A stretch of DNA of 64,000 nt from Proteles cristata cristata (taxonomy: Eukaryota > Chordata > Mammalia > Carnivora > Hyaenidae). The stretch is from positions 124,001 through 188,000 of the forward strand of contig JAESUZ010000469.1 of the NCBI GenBank assembly GCA_017311185.1. The letters run 5' to 3'. Below are positions 10,340 to 21,439 of the stretch, in pieces. A program made the translations under genes and the position numbers. The stretch's first letter is position 1. The number at the start of each line of letters is the position of its first letter. The notes below the pieces were generated by a model. That model did not search any database. It saw only the letters and a list, made by a program, of their open reading frames with translations, and was not told the origin of the DNA.

Positions 10340-12030
10340 GCCTCTTTCCTTTCTCACACCTCAGGCAGAGGAAACAGGCCTGTGGCTGCAAGTGGGCAGC
10401 CTCTGAGGTCCACGGAGGCCCTTTGCCGACCACAGCCGCCCCCTGCATGGCCAGCCTGCTGACACCCGTGCCAGCACCTCCAGGGGGGCCCAGACCTGCA
10501 AGGCTGCTGACCTGAGAAGCCCAGGCTGGTGTCCCCTCAGGGCAGACTGTGAGCGGAGGAGTCTGAGGGAAACCACCCTCTTCCCGGGGCTGGAATGCTG
10601 TTCTCCCAGGGCATCGAGCCCCTGACTTTACGCCTCGCTCTCAACCACCCCATGGGTCATTCCAGAGACACCCCCGCACAACCTGGTTCAGAGCTGGTTC
10701 CTGGCTTCTCAGAATGCAGGGGACCCGCACCCACTGCAGCCCTTCCTGCCCGGCATCCTAATAGAGGATTCCGGGGCTGCTCTGGGCAGACGGGATCTCA
10801 GCATCTCTGTTCTGTGGGGCGGGAAGGATGGGCCCTGAACCCGCTGGAGCGCCTGCCCACCCCAGGGTCCCTCAGACACATGGTCAGCTCTGTGGATCCC
10901 CACCCGCAGCCACCGAGAACATGCCCATGGATCTTCAAGCTCCCAGCATGGGGACACAGGAGGCTCCCCGCCATGGGAACAAGGAGGCTCCCCTCCATGG
11001 GGACACAGGAGGCTCCCCTCCGCGGGGACACAGGAGGGAGGAGAGCCCTAGCAAGAGAGGTGACTTGGAAATAGTTCCCTGGTCACAGGAGTCCATCCCA
11101 CTCTCTTAGAGACAAGAGAGGGACACTCGCAGCTGCCTCCACCTCCTGGGGGAAACCCGTCCCTCCCACCCCGCCGAATATCTGCTCACCCCTCCAGAAG
11201 CTGCTCAGATGACCCCAGCAGCCTGCTCTCCCCCTTCTGGTGGGAGCCCCCAGCTGCTGGTCAGAGACTGTGACCCTGAGGCCCAGGACACATCCTTGGC
11301 ACCATGGCTTCTGTGCTGACCTGCTGGCCTCCAGCTTCAAACTGTCCTGGACGAGTTTGAGCACAGTCAGCTGCCCGGAGAGCTGCTTCAGGTCCAGACC
11401 CAGTGACAATCTCATCTTTCACTCATTCCTTGCACGTCCCGGGACACGTGGCTCAATGTACCTGAGCCAGCGAGCTCTCACCACGGAGGGATTTGGGGCA
11501 GGTCAGGGGTGGCTGGAGGGTCACCAGTCCCATGCGGGGCAGTGAGGTCACCGGTGCCACAGCATCCAGAACACCCGTCTCCAGGAGAGCCCTCCTGCGC
11601 CAGGGACGTGCTGGCTGTGCTCCTGGCGCAGATTCCCAGCAGCTCCCCATCTTGACTCCCCGTTCCCCTCACTTCCCACCCTGTGCCACCCTCCGCTGCC
11701 ACTTCCAGCTTCAGGGCCCTTGCATTCACATGTTTGAGGAAGTGTCTGAGAGCCTCATTGTTGCTCTGCCTCTGAGACACTGACCAAGCCTGTTCCATGT
11801 GCCTGTTTGGAATCACTCTCTGCATCTGCAGCAGACCTGTCCCCTTGGGTACTTGTCGCACTAGTGTTTCTAGAACACCAGTAACGCTTCTGGAGCCTGA
11901 GAGTAGTGCTTCCCTCTCCGCTGCAAATGGGGAGGTGTGCACTTGCTTCCATTGGGGGCCCTACGTCCAGCTCCACAGCCAAAGCCCCTGTGCCCCCTGA
12001 ACCCGCAGCACTGCCCCCCTACTCCAAGGC
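10340..12030 (+). repeat. Segmental duplication, copy 1 (partner 34,090-35,330)
   Basis: Blocks at about 10,355-10,450, 11,260-11,690 and 11,900-12,010 align in the same orientation and order with about 34,100-34,200, 34,305-34,640 and 35,135-35,290. Copy 2 lies just upstream of the SLAM-like gene's leader exon, so this copy may be a displaced piece of that upstream region. No matching exon was found next to copy 1. Open frames here are not shared as intact proteins. Confidence 0.75.
10945..11037 (+). repeat. Short minisatellite, unit about 24 bp
   Basis: Four imperfect copies of a unit that reads roughly 'ATGGGGACACAGGAGGCTCC'. Being a multiple of three, it yields repetitive peptides in several frames. 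Confidence 0.8.
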
Positions 12031-12720
12031 AGAGCAGGTGTGCGGGGGCTGGAGAGTAAAGACACACTTCACACAGGTGGAATGAGCAGATGTATGGGGG
12101 GGGTGGAGACAGCACTCAGGCAGGGATGGGGGAAGAGGGTGAGGGCTGATTGGAGGTGGTCCTTATGGGTGAGGTGTGGCCCAAAGGTCAAGAGGCTCAC
12201 AGAGAATGCACAGGAAGGAGAGGAATCGGTGCTGGAGGAAGGGGAGACTAGGCTGTAGAGACTGGAAGGGACCCAAAGGGCTCAGCACTCAGAATTCCGT
12301 GATCATAAACGCTGTGAAATCCAGATTAAAGCATTACCCATGATTCCGCGGAAGTAGGGAGTGTGAGTATCAGGAGGGATCTGTCTGTACAATTTCCCAC
12401 ATTTCACTGACATGTGGGCCCCACCCCCGATGTGGAGGAGCATGTCTCAGAACCCATTCCACCGGGTCGCTCTGAGAATCCTGATGCAGGTACATCGGGT
12501 GCCCTTTTACGGACACGCTAAGTGACAGCAGCCTGGGGGGGGCCGTGTTCTCCCCACCACTCCTCCCCTCTCCCCACAGGGCAGCTCATAGACAAGCTGT
12601 TCCTTTCTGTTGAGCCCTATCTGGTCGCAGCAGCGAGACCCCATGGATGCACTGATGTGAGCTGTTGAGGGGGGACTGTGGGCCCCCAAACCAGACCCGC
12701 CCGGACAGTGGACTCCTTCC
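12031..12720. other. No gene seen
   Basis: GC-rich unique-looking sequence with only short, overlapping chance frames. Confidence 0.4.
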
Positions 12721-12724
12721 TACC

Positions 12725-13200
12725 GCGACTTGCTCATGAGCGCCTGCTGTGTGCCAGCCCCTGGGCCAGGAGCACAGGCAGGTCCAGGAAGCTCCTGGAA
12801 CAGGCTCCGCCCCCTCATTGTCCCAGGAGGAGACAGGCCCTGTGAAGTGCCCACAATGCAGAAGGGGAGTGGGGCTGTGGAGAAAAGAGCGGGTGGGGAG
12901 GCTCAAGACCTGGGAGTGTGGCTTCAGGGTCACACCAGGAGGTCAGGGCAGGCGTCACCAAGGACACCTCTGAGAACAGACCCGCAGGAGGTGAGGAGTG
13001 ACCCTGGACATCAGGGGAACTGCCTGCCTGGGGGAGGTGATGGTCCATGTCATGGCCTCAGGCGGGACGTGGCCTGTCGTGTTCCAGGAGCCAGAGGGCA
13101 GGTGCCCAGAGCCTACGTGAGCCCAGGCAAGACAGGGAGGAGATTAAGATCAGAGAGGTGTCAGGGAGCCAGGTCAGCTCCACCCTGACCTAGAGACCCG
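12725..13200 (+). repeat. Probable ancient L2 fragments
   Basis: Scattered similarity to the L2 3' region (a 'gtgtgccagcccctggg' type block, then a later block around 13,075-13,170). Strongly diverged; a low-certainty call. Confidence 0.35.
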
Positions 13201-13394
13201 GGACCCCGGGGCCAGAAGGGCCTCAGAGCTGCCTGTGACCCACCTCCTGCTGGGCAGGTGAGACACTAGGGGACAGGTGGGAGGCTCGCCCCGGGCTCCG
13301 GGATAGAACTGGGCTCCTGAACTCCTTTCTCAGACCCGACTCTGAGCGGAGCTGCCCTGGCCTGGGCCGGAGGGAGGGCTGTGCTGTCCGCCCT

Positions 13395-13912
13395 GCGGTG
13401 TCCAGGAGGGACCTGCTCCCTGGGGCCCTGAGGGCGGGGTCGGGACACCCGGCTGCATGAGGCTGCGGCTACAGCGTCTTCCACCAGGGGTGGTGCTGGA
13501 GCAGTTTTGCTCCCCGGCCCTGCACCCTCTCATGATGAGACTCAGGGACTCCCTGGCCCCGCACCCTGACCTCAGCCCACCCCTGGCACAGGACACCTCC
13601 CAGCTCCCTGCCCGTGTCTCTGTGTCTGTCTCTGGTTGTGCCCTGGGAAAAGACCTGAGGGCAGGCAGCCCGGTTTGCAGGGAAGGCGGAGTAGGGAGAG
13701 AGGCGATGAGGAAGGGCGGCCCCAGGGCGGTCTGGGCAGGAGCAGGGCGCACAGTGAGCGTGTCTGCCGCGCTCCCTGGGGGGCCCTTGCCGGTCCCTCT
13801 GGTGTTTGCTGCTGCGGGTCCCCAGGGGCTCATTGGGAGACAGGGACCCGGGCTGGGGGTAGGGGTGAGGGCAGAGCAGGGAGGAGTGGGGGTGAGAGGC
13901 CGCCCTTAACCT
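13395..13912 (-). repeat. Inverted duplication, left copy (partner 15,410-15,905)
   Basis: Its reverse complement matches 15,410-15,905 over about 500 bp with differences spread throughout, so the copies face each other across about 1.5 kb. Both strands have long open frames because of high GC content, but the frames are not conserved as proteins between the copies. Confidence 0.8.
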
Positions 13913-15409
13913 GCCTGAGACACTAGGAAAGGTGCCGTGGCCCCGCCCCACTCACAGGGTGTGTCCCTTCCCGACTTCAACTCCCCAACTCCCCTTCCTC
14001 AGGTGGGTTCTGAGGACGAGGCAGCACCAGGGACTGGACCGGGTTCTCGACCTGAAGGTCTGCGGACAGGAAGGAGGTTGGGGCCGTGCACTGGAATAGG
14101 ACGCGGGGTTCAGTGAGGAGGCCGTGCAGAGAGAGAGCAGAGTTCAGACACCCCGGCTGCCTGTGGTGTGGACGCCAGAGCAGAGTGAACGAAGAAGCAA
14201 AGGGCCCTCCAGGTGTTTGGCTGAAGCGAGTGGGTGGATGGTGGGACCTGATCCAGGTGGAAATATGATCAGAGCTGAGGGAGGAGCCAAGGGGTGGGGA
14301 GGGGGCCCCCGGGAGGCACGAATTCCGGTTCCTGCAGGTCCTCCCCGGCTTCCAAGGGCAGATGACCATCAGGAGCCGCGGGAGGGCGTCGGGTCAGGAC
14401 TGGAGACGCGGCCTCAGCACAGCCAGGCTCCCACCAGGGCTTAGCTGGAGCCCCCTGGGGAGAGAGGAGGGCTGGGCGCTGACCAGCAGAGGATGGGCCA
14501 GTATAGACGGAGCGGGAGGGGCGGGTGGGGAACCTGCTGAGGGCGGAGCCAAGTCACAGTAAACAACCCAATTTTAAAATTAAAATTGAAATTACAAAGC
14601 CATAGTAGATCTTAGTTTCATTTTTTTTAATTTTTAAATGGTATTTTATTAATTTTTGAGACAGAGACAGAACGCACATCCTGACTGCTGGGAGGTGCTA
14701 AACTGGATGAGGCTGGAGGTTGTGACTTCATAATGACTTTGTCTCAGAGGCTGACGTCTCTGACAGACTGATGTTGTACGTGGGATGTTCGGGACACACA
14801 GCACGTTCAGGCTGATCACTGCCCTATTCTTGGCCTCGGGCCAGCCAGTAAGTGTGAGCAAACTGTCACTGTGACCCGTTTTCCTGGTTGAATGGGGACT
14901 CCCACTGACCTCTACTCTTCAGGTCTGGGGGGTTAGGCCCAGAGAGCCAGGTGGGGTGGGGGCAGGAGGGAGATGGAGGCCCTGAGGGTCATGGGTGGGA
15001 GAGACCCAGGCTGAGCCCCGCCTGCAGCGCCCTGTCCTGACTGTCCCTGTGGTCAGCTGTGCAGCAGGGAGGTGCAGGGTGTCTGGTGTGTGTGCCCCGG
15101 GGTGCGGCCTGGACCTGCAGTGCTGATAAGGGGGGTGTGGCAGCACCTCCCTCCCCCTCCCTCCTGCACCCCCAGTGTGTCCACAGAGCAGGGGGGAGGG
15201 GGCATGTCCACACGGGACTCATCCTGAGGCACCAGGAATTGGGGGCAGGAGACGAGGGTCCCTGGCATCTGGCCCTTTCATCTGGTGCCTCTGTTTCCCA
15301 ATTCTGTGGATGTTGCAATTGGAGAGAAACAAACCCTGGTGGGGCGGGGGGGGGGTGGTGCGGCAGAGAGCATGGCTTCAATCCCCGGGGCTCTGGCGGG
15401 TTAGGGGCT
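13913..15409. other. Spacer of the inverted duplication; no gene seen
   Basis: GC-rich DNA with many overlapping short frames. A short AT-rich stretch (about 14,570-14,660) resembles a decayed repeat tail. Nothing supports an exon. Confidence 0.4.
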
Positions 15410-15905
15410 GCCTATAACCCCCAAACCTCCCTGCTCCCTGCTCTGCCCTCACCCACACCCCCTGCCCAGTTCCGTGTATCCGAATGAGCCCCTGGAGATC
15501 TGCAGCAGCAAACACCAGAGGGACAGGCAAGGGCCCCCCAGGGAGCGCGGACGACAAGCTGACTGTGCACCCAGCTCCTGCCCACGCCATCCCTAGGCCC
15601 CCCTTCCACATCGCCCACATCCCCCCCCGCCGCCCCAGCAAACCAGGCTTGCTGCCCTCGGGGCTCTTCCCGGGGCCCAACCAGAGACACGGACACCCGG
15701 GCAGCAAGGTGGGCAGCGCCCTCTGCAGGGGGTGCACTGAGGTCAGTGCGCTGGGCTGAGGGGTCCCTGAGTCTCAGCAGGAGCAGGGCCTGTTGGCGAA
15801 GCTGTGCCGGCAGCGCCCCCTGGTGGAAGACGCTGCAGCGGCGGCCTCGTGCAGCCCGGTGTCCCGGCCCCGCCCTCAGGGCCCAGGGAGCAGCTCCCTC
15901 CTGGA
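15410..15905 (+). repeat. Inverted duplication, right copy
   Basis: Partner of 13,395-13,912. The homology stops abruptly at 15,905 where L1 sequence begins, so the L1 block truncates this copy. Confidence 0.8.
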
Positions 15906-16028
15906 CCTTTGGATAAATCCCTACGAGTGCTGTTGCTGGGTCGTATGGTAGTTCTATTTTTAATTTCTTGAGGAACTTTCCTACCATTTTCCAGAGCAGC
16001 TGCAGCAGTTTGCATTCCCGCCAGCAGT

Positions 16029-16029
<1 letters not shown>
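15906..16029 (-). mobile_element. L1 ORF2 C-terminal fragment, minus strand
   Basis: Antisense copy of the L1 stretch seen on the plus strand at about 8,835-8,955. It is joined through a run of A to plus-strand L1, a head-to-head arrangement typical of 5'-inverted L1 insertions. Confidence 0.85.
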
Positions 16030-16061
<32 letters not shown>

Positions 16062-17092
16062 GAAAAAACAAGAAACAAACAAACAAAACCCCAATAGAAC
16101 AAATCGATGAAACAAAGAGCTGGGTTTTTTTTGAAAAAATAAACAAAACTGATAACCCCCTAGCCAGAGTCTCATAAAGAAAAGAGAGAGGACCCAAATA
16201 GATAAAATCACAAATGAAAATGGATTTATCACAACGAATCCCTCAGAAATACAAACAATTGTCAGAATATACTATGAAAAAATAAATGCCAACACATTGG
16301 ACAACCTAGAAGAAATGGACACATTCTGAGACACTCACGCACTACCAAAACTCAAACGGGAAGAAATAGAAATTTTGAACAGACCCATAACAACTCACGA
16401 AATTGAATTAGTGATCTAAAATCTCCCAACAAATAAGAGTCCTGGGCCAGATGGCTTCCCAGGGGAATTCTACCAGGCACTTAATGCAGAGTTAATACTC
16501 ATCCATCTCAAGCTGTTCCAAAGAATAGAAAGGGAAGGAAAACTTCCGGACTCATTCTATGAAGCCAGCATTAGCTTCATTCCCAAACCCTCCAGAAAGG
16601 AGAATTACAGGCCAATATCCCTGATGAACACGGATGCAAAAATTTTCAACAAGATACTAGGAAATCAAATTTCACAGCATAAAGAAAGAATTATTCACCA
16701 TGAGCAAGTGGGATTCATTCCTGGGCTGCAGGGCTGGGTCAAGATTTGCAAATCAATTGATGTGATACATCACATTAACAGAAGGAAGGATAAGAACCAT
16801 ATGATCCTGTGGATAGATGCAGAAAAGGCATTTGACAAAATACAGCATCTTTCCTAATAAAAATTCTCAAGACAGTTGGGATGAAAGGAACATACCTGAA
16901 TATCATAAAAGGCATATGTGAAGGGCCCACGGCTAATATTCTCCTCAATGGGGAAAAACCGAGACTTTCCCCCGAGATCAGGAACACGCCAGGGATGCCT
17001 GCTCTCACCACTGCTGTTTAAAACGGTGTCGGAGTCCTAGCTTCAGCAAGCAGACAACAAAATGAAACAAAAGCCTTCTTATCATATTTACA
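16030..17092 (+). mobile_element. L1 ORF2 fragment, plus strand
   Basis: A long A-run (about 16,031-16,060) precedes ORF2 sequence with [12 protein letters not shown] and [11 protein letters not shown], broken by stops. It is the inverted counterpart of 7,036-8,070 and shares its truncation point. Confidence 0.9.
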
Positions 17093-17390
17093 ACAGGAGG
17101 AACCTCACCCACAAGGCTACCTGTCGGCCTCTCGGCTCTTCGAGAGCGTGAGCTCAGCCTCGTGAGGGGACAAGACTTGGCACGAGTGAGCAGAACGGGG
17201 GGAGAGGCCCCAGGTGTGGAGGACACGCCTGGGTCGGACCCCGGACTCCCCACCGGTCTCGCTTGTTTGCTTTGCGCACATTACCTTTGACGATGCAAAG
17301 CCTTCATTCATTATGAAGTGCTCCATCCTCCGATGGAAAATTAAATAAAGACCATCCGGTGTCGAAAAAATAAAATAAAACAGGAGGAAA
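17093..17390 (+). mobile_element. Short retroposed transcript with poly(A) signal and target-site duplication
   Basis: About 275 bp end in an AATAAA signal (17,344-17,349) and an A-rich tail. The insert is bracketed by a direct repeat of about 11 bp (from 17,092 and from 17,379). The inverted counterpart near 7,030 has a single uninterrupted copy of this site, so the insert arrived after the duplication. The parent transcript was not recognised. Confidence 0.7.
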
Positions 17391-17974
17391 CCGATGGGGA
17401 GACCTGGCCAGCAGGGCTGTGGTCTCTGTCCCTGAATCACTGTTCTCCCTTCGTTCTGTTCCTGGGCAGGGGGGAGGGCCTGAGGAACGTCCCCCGTATG
17501 TACCCAAGGAGGGAAGGGGTTTGCGGGGTCTCAGCTTGTTTTATGTTCCCTCATCCCTGGGACCACAGAAGGAGGCAGGGGGAGCCCAGCGCTGCAGGAC
17601 AAAGGCGGCCCAGTGGCTTCAGCATGGCTCCCGCAGCCGGAACCTGTGGGACGAAGGCCCCGAGCAGGGCATCCGGTGGCATTTGTCAGTGATGGATGGC
17701 TGAGGCCTTTGGGCCACTTCCTCACCACCTACCTCTTCTCAGAGGACTGCTCTGCATGACTGGACAGCAAGTCTCTCTCTGCCCCTGTGTCTCTCCTCAC
17801 TCTCAGCCCCCTGCCGCCCCAGACACAGCACTTCTGACACCAGACCTTGGTGGGGGGGTCTCTCCCTCACTGGGCTCTTCTCTGAGATGATGGGTTCTGT
17901 ACTGACAGCACCTTCCTGGACAGAGTCTCAGATTCCACCGGGTAACAATGAGGCTTTGGAAATGGGGTGGGAGT
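17391..17974. other. Shared flank, then unique sequence
   Basis: The first part (to about 17,600) is the inverted relative of the flank at 6,800-7,035. The rest shows no gene or familiar repeat. Confidence 0.45.
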
Positions 17975-18552
17975 TGTCAGAGCCAATGGCCAAGAAGAAT
18001 TCTTGAGACGTCTTTGGTGCAAAAAGGTGATTTTATTAAAGCTCAGGGGCAGGCCCATGGGCAGGAAGAGCTGCTCTGGGGTTGTGAGGAGTGGCTGGTT
18101 TAGTACCCTGGACTTGGGGGAAGTAAAGGTCAAAGGGAGGCCTCCAGGAGGACTTTCATGTGCTAAGGAGGACCTGGGAGGTGCCCTGGGCCTTGCTATT
18201 GTCAAGCTGAGGTTGTCTTCCCTCTAGTAAGACCTTAACCTTAACATAGCTGGGAGTTCGTGGAGAAATGTTTCTTTCTTTATTTGCCTCAAGTATTTGT
18301 CAATGGACTGCAGGTTATGGGGAAATTTAATTTCACCATCCATTTCCTTCTTGCCTTTGTTCCCCACAGGGCTGTGGAGGGGAGGGGATGTTGGGGATCC
18401 AGGAAACTGAGTCTATAGGTTTCTGGAGAATAGGCTGTTGGTAAGAGAGCCTTTTTCTTGTGATTTACTGAGACATTTCCAAACTAATGGAGACATCTCC
18501 TGTGGATGCTGAATTGTGCTTGGCCCTCAGCTTGCCTTATGCTCCTTCACCA
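17975..18552 (-). mobile_element. Solitary LTR, minus strand
   Basis: Read on the minus strand, it begins TG near 18,552 and ends CA near 17,975. An AATAAA signal (about 18,030-18,035 on the plus strand) is followed by a short R/U5-like stretch. It is related to the split LTR at 9,605-10,245. It differs from the ERV LTR at 1,902, so it is a second LTR family. No internal retroviral sequence adjoins it. Confidence 0.65.
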
Positions 18553-18834
18553 GTGGGGGCTGGCTCCCCCCAGGCTGCCCCATCTAGGGTGTTTCCTGTG
18601 TTTCTGACTGAAATTAGACGTTCCCGTGGCCCCTTCTTTGGGTTCAGTTAATTTGCTAGAACAGCTCACAAGACTAAGAAAATGATTACTGGTCACCAGC
18701 TTACAGAGGAAATGATGGAGGGCACCGATAAACATCTGGGTGGAAGAGATGTTGCAGGCGAGGAAGGTGGGAAGCGGCGTGTGGCTTTCTGGCCCTGTCC
18801 CCGGGGCCCCTCTCCCCCTGGTCCGGCTGTTCAC

Positions 18835-21092
18835 CCACCTGGCAGTTCCGGAACCCCACATTTCTGGGACTTTCTGGAGGCTTCCTCAACGTAGGCACGA
18901 TGGATCATTAAGTCCATCTCCAGCTCTTCTCCCTTTTCCGGAGAAACAGGAGGGTGGGGGCTGAAAACTGAGCTTCTAATCAGGCCTTTGTCTTTCTCAT
19001 GACCCACCCCCAGCCTGAAGCCCACCCAACGTCACTTCATTACAACAAAAGGCAATCCAGTCACCCAGGAAATTCCAAGGGAAACCAGGGCAGAGACTGA
19101 CAAGTACATTTTCTATCATCTCACAATTGCCAAGCGTTGGTGGCGCTGCAGATTCTCACGCTGAGGGCCCAGACTGTGGCTGCCTTCCTGCCCAGGGTCC
19201 CCAAAGGCCACCCCTCACGCTGAATAGATGCCCGTGTCTTCAGCCCTCACATCGTGCCCTTGACAGTGATTCTACTGTCCCCGCATCTCTCTGTCCTACG
19301 TCCTCTGATCCCAGGCCTCCAGAACTCCGGAACCAGAATCTGCTTTTGAAGAAGGTCGCCAAGGGAGTCATGTGCACATTCTAACTGGTTGGGCTTCTTT
19401 GTAGCATGTGTGTAAGCACACACAGCAGCCACATGAGAGCAGAACTGTACAAGCATCAAACCATGCACCTGATGGCAAACACGTACTTCGATCTCACAGG
19501 CCCTGCGGGCCCCAATCCCTCTGCCCAGAGGCAATCACGTCTCTGGATTCTGGTTTCAGGTGTCTTGTGGTTACTTCTGAGTCTCTAGATCACACTTCTG
19601 GGGCTGCTCCTGGAGTTTTCAGGCGGAGGCATCATGGAATGGCTCCCTGCTAGGCTGCAGGAATTTATCACCTGATGTTCCCCCTCAGGCCACTGCCCAG
19701 TGGTTGCTTTTTAGAAGCTCGCTCCTTTCTGGGCTTTCAGACTCCGTCACACTCCATGTCTGGAGTGGGCAGTCGGCCTGGGGCCGTTCCAAGCACAGAG
19801 CTCCCAGCCCTGCCCCTGTGTCAGCCCTGGGAAGCCCTCCTGTTCCTCGCTGGCCTGAGCCGAGTCCCTGCAGGTTCCCCAGGGCAGACGGCTCCAAGCT
19901 GTGCTGTGCATGTTCTCTGGGTGGGTGTCCTTGGACCTTGCCATGTAATGGGCGCACGTGAAGTCTCATGAACTGTTCCCTGAGCACTACTCCAGAGGTC
20001 CTCATGCACCGGGTCTGGCGCCGGATCTGCGGACCCAGGCAGCCCTCTTCCTTCTCTCTGACACTCCGGGCATCTCTGCTCAAGTGTCTCCCTGTCTCTC
20101 TTTGCTATTGTGATCTATACACTTAAAATAGATTTACTATTGTTTTAAGGTTCTGGAGAGAACAGGAGACCACGCATTTACGCAGTTAGTGATCTTCAAC
20201 AAGAAATCCAAAACCTCATCCCAGCCCCTATGTGCAGCCAAATCTCCAGCCACTCCCTGGCACCCTGGCACTGGGCAGGTGGGAACAGCCGGGCCAGCTA
20301 CACTCTGTGTCGGTCCCTTTGCCTGTGGGCACCCCGCTCCCTCCCACAGCTGAAACACCCTCTTGCTGCTCCCTGGTCATTTCCAGGCCGAGAGATAAAG
20401 TGCACTGGGCTTGGGTCAGCGCTCAGCGATGTCTGGGCTCCGGGTCAGCCTTGCCCATCTCCCGACTTCTGCCCGGGGGTGGCTCCATCCGTTTCCTGCA
20501 TTGGTTTCTCATGCATCTGTTCAGGGGCAAGTGCTGGTGATCAGCAACCACACAGGCTTCCTCCCCTCCTACCTCTCATCGGGTTGGGGGTCATCCTCAG
20601 AACCCCCACGTAACGTCCTCTAATATATCACTGGCCAGAATAGGGTAACTTGCCCATTGTGCGTCAGGGGCTCAGCTGTTTGTCATTGACCATGAGCCCA
20701 GCAGAGTTGTTAGCAGGAACAATGGCTTTGGGGAAGGAGATGGGTGCTGTTGAAGGCGTTCCTTCTATCTCTCTGGGGACGGAGGTTGTTATGTCTGGTC
20801 CCCACTGTGATTCCGTACTGTTCTTCATTCTAACCTGGCTCTTCTGCTTACCCTGTCCCCACGTCACTGTTTGGTTTCCTATAGTATTGATTCTGTTTTT
20901 TGCACATTTTAAAGAATTTCCTTTTTTTTGGCCGATAGAGAAAGCATGAACAGGGGAGGAGTAGAGAATCTTAACCAGGCCCCATGCTCAGTACAGAGCC
21001 CATCGTGGGCTCTATCCTAATGACCCTGGGATCATGACCTCAGCCGAAATCAAGAGTCAGATGTTCAACCGACTGAGCCACTCAGGTCCCCT
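18835..21092 (-). repeat. Right arm of the large inverted duplication (arm B)
   Basis: Reverse-complement partner of 1-1,903, including a matching SINE at the outer end. It contains an extra block of about 260 bp (19,890-20,150) absent from arm A. The inner end of homology (about 18,835) corresponds to the left edge of the ERV LTR in arm A. Confidence 0.85.
20930..21092 (-). repeat. tRNA-derived SINE, minus strand
   Basis: T-rich start, GA-rich middle and the complemented tRNA-like head. It is the counterpart of the partial SINE at the left window edge. Confidence 0.85.
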
Positions 21093-21122
21093 CTTATTTG
21101 CATTTTTAAATTCTGCAAAAGT

Positions 21123-21222
21123 GGGGCGCCCGGGTGGGTCACTCGGTTAAGTGTCCAACTTCGGCTCATGTCATGATTTCATGGTTCCTGAGTTTGAGCC
21201 CCGTGTCATGCTCTCCCGGGGG
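21123..21222 (+). repeat. tRNA-derived SINE head, truncated
   Basis: The tRNA-like head is clear, but the CT-rich and A-rich tail is missing after about 21,222. Confidence 0.8.
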
Positions 21223-21319
21223 CATCAAAGTGTGGGGACAAGAATGCCTTTACCCAAAAAGGAGGCATTAATGGCAGGATCTCAGGCAGGCAGGAGGGAC
21301 GTGTGTCCCCCGCGTCCAG

Positions 21320-21435
21320 TGGTTACCTTGACGACGACCCTATGAATTGGATACAATTACACCATCTCAGAGAAGGCTCCAGAAATTAAGCCACGTTGTC
21401 CAGAGTCTCATCGCCAGGCTGTGGTGATGCCCCCA
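21320..21435 (+). repeat. MIR fragment
   Basis: Diverged MIR core ('accctatga...', 'cagagaaggc...', 'aagccacgttgtcca'), plus orientation. Confidence 0.5.
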
Positions 21436-21439
21436 CCCT

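Noticed and set aside
15412..16197. 261-codon minus-strand frame
   Set aside because: A chance fusion across the duplicated GC-rich block, an L1 fragment and a poly(A/T) run.
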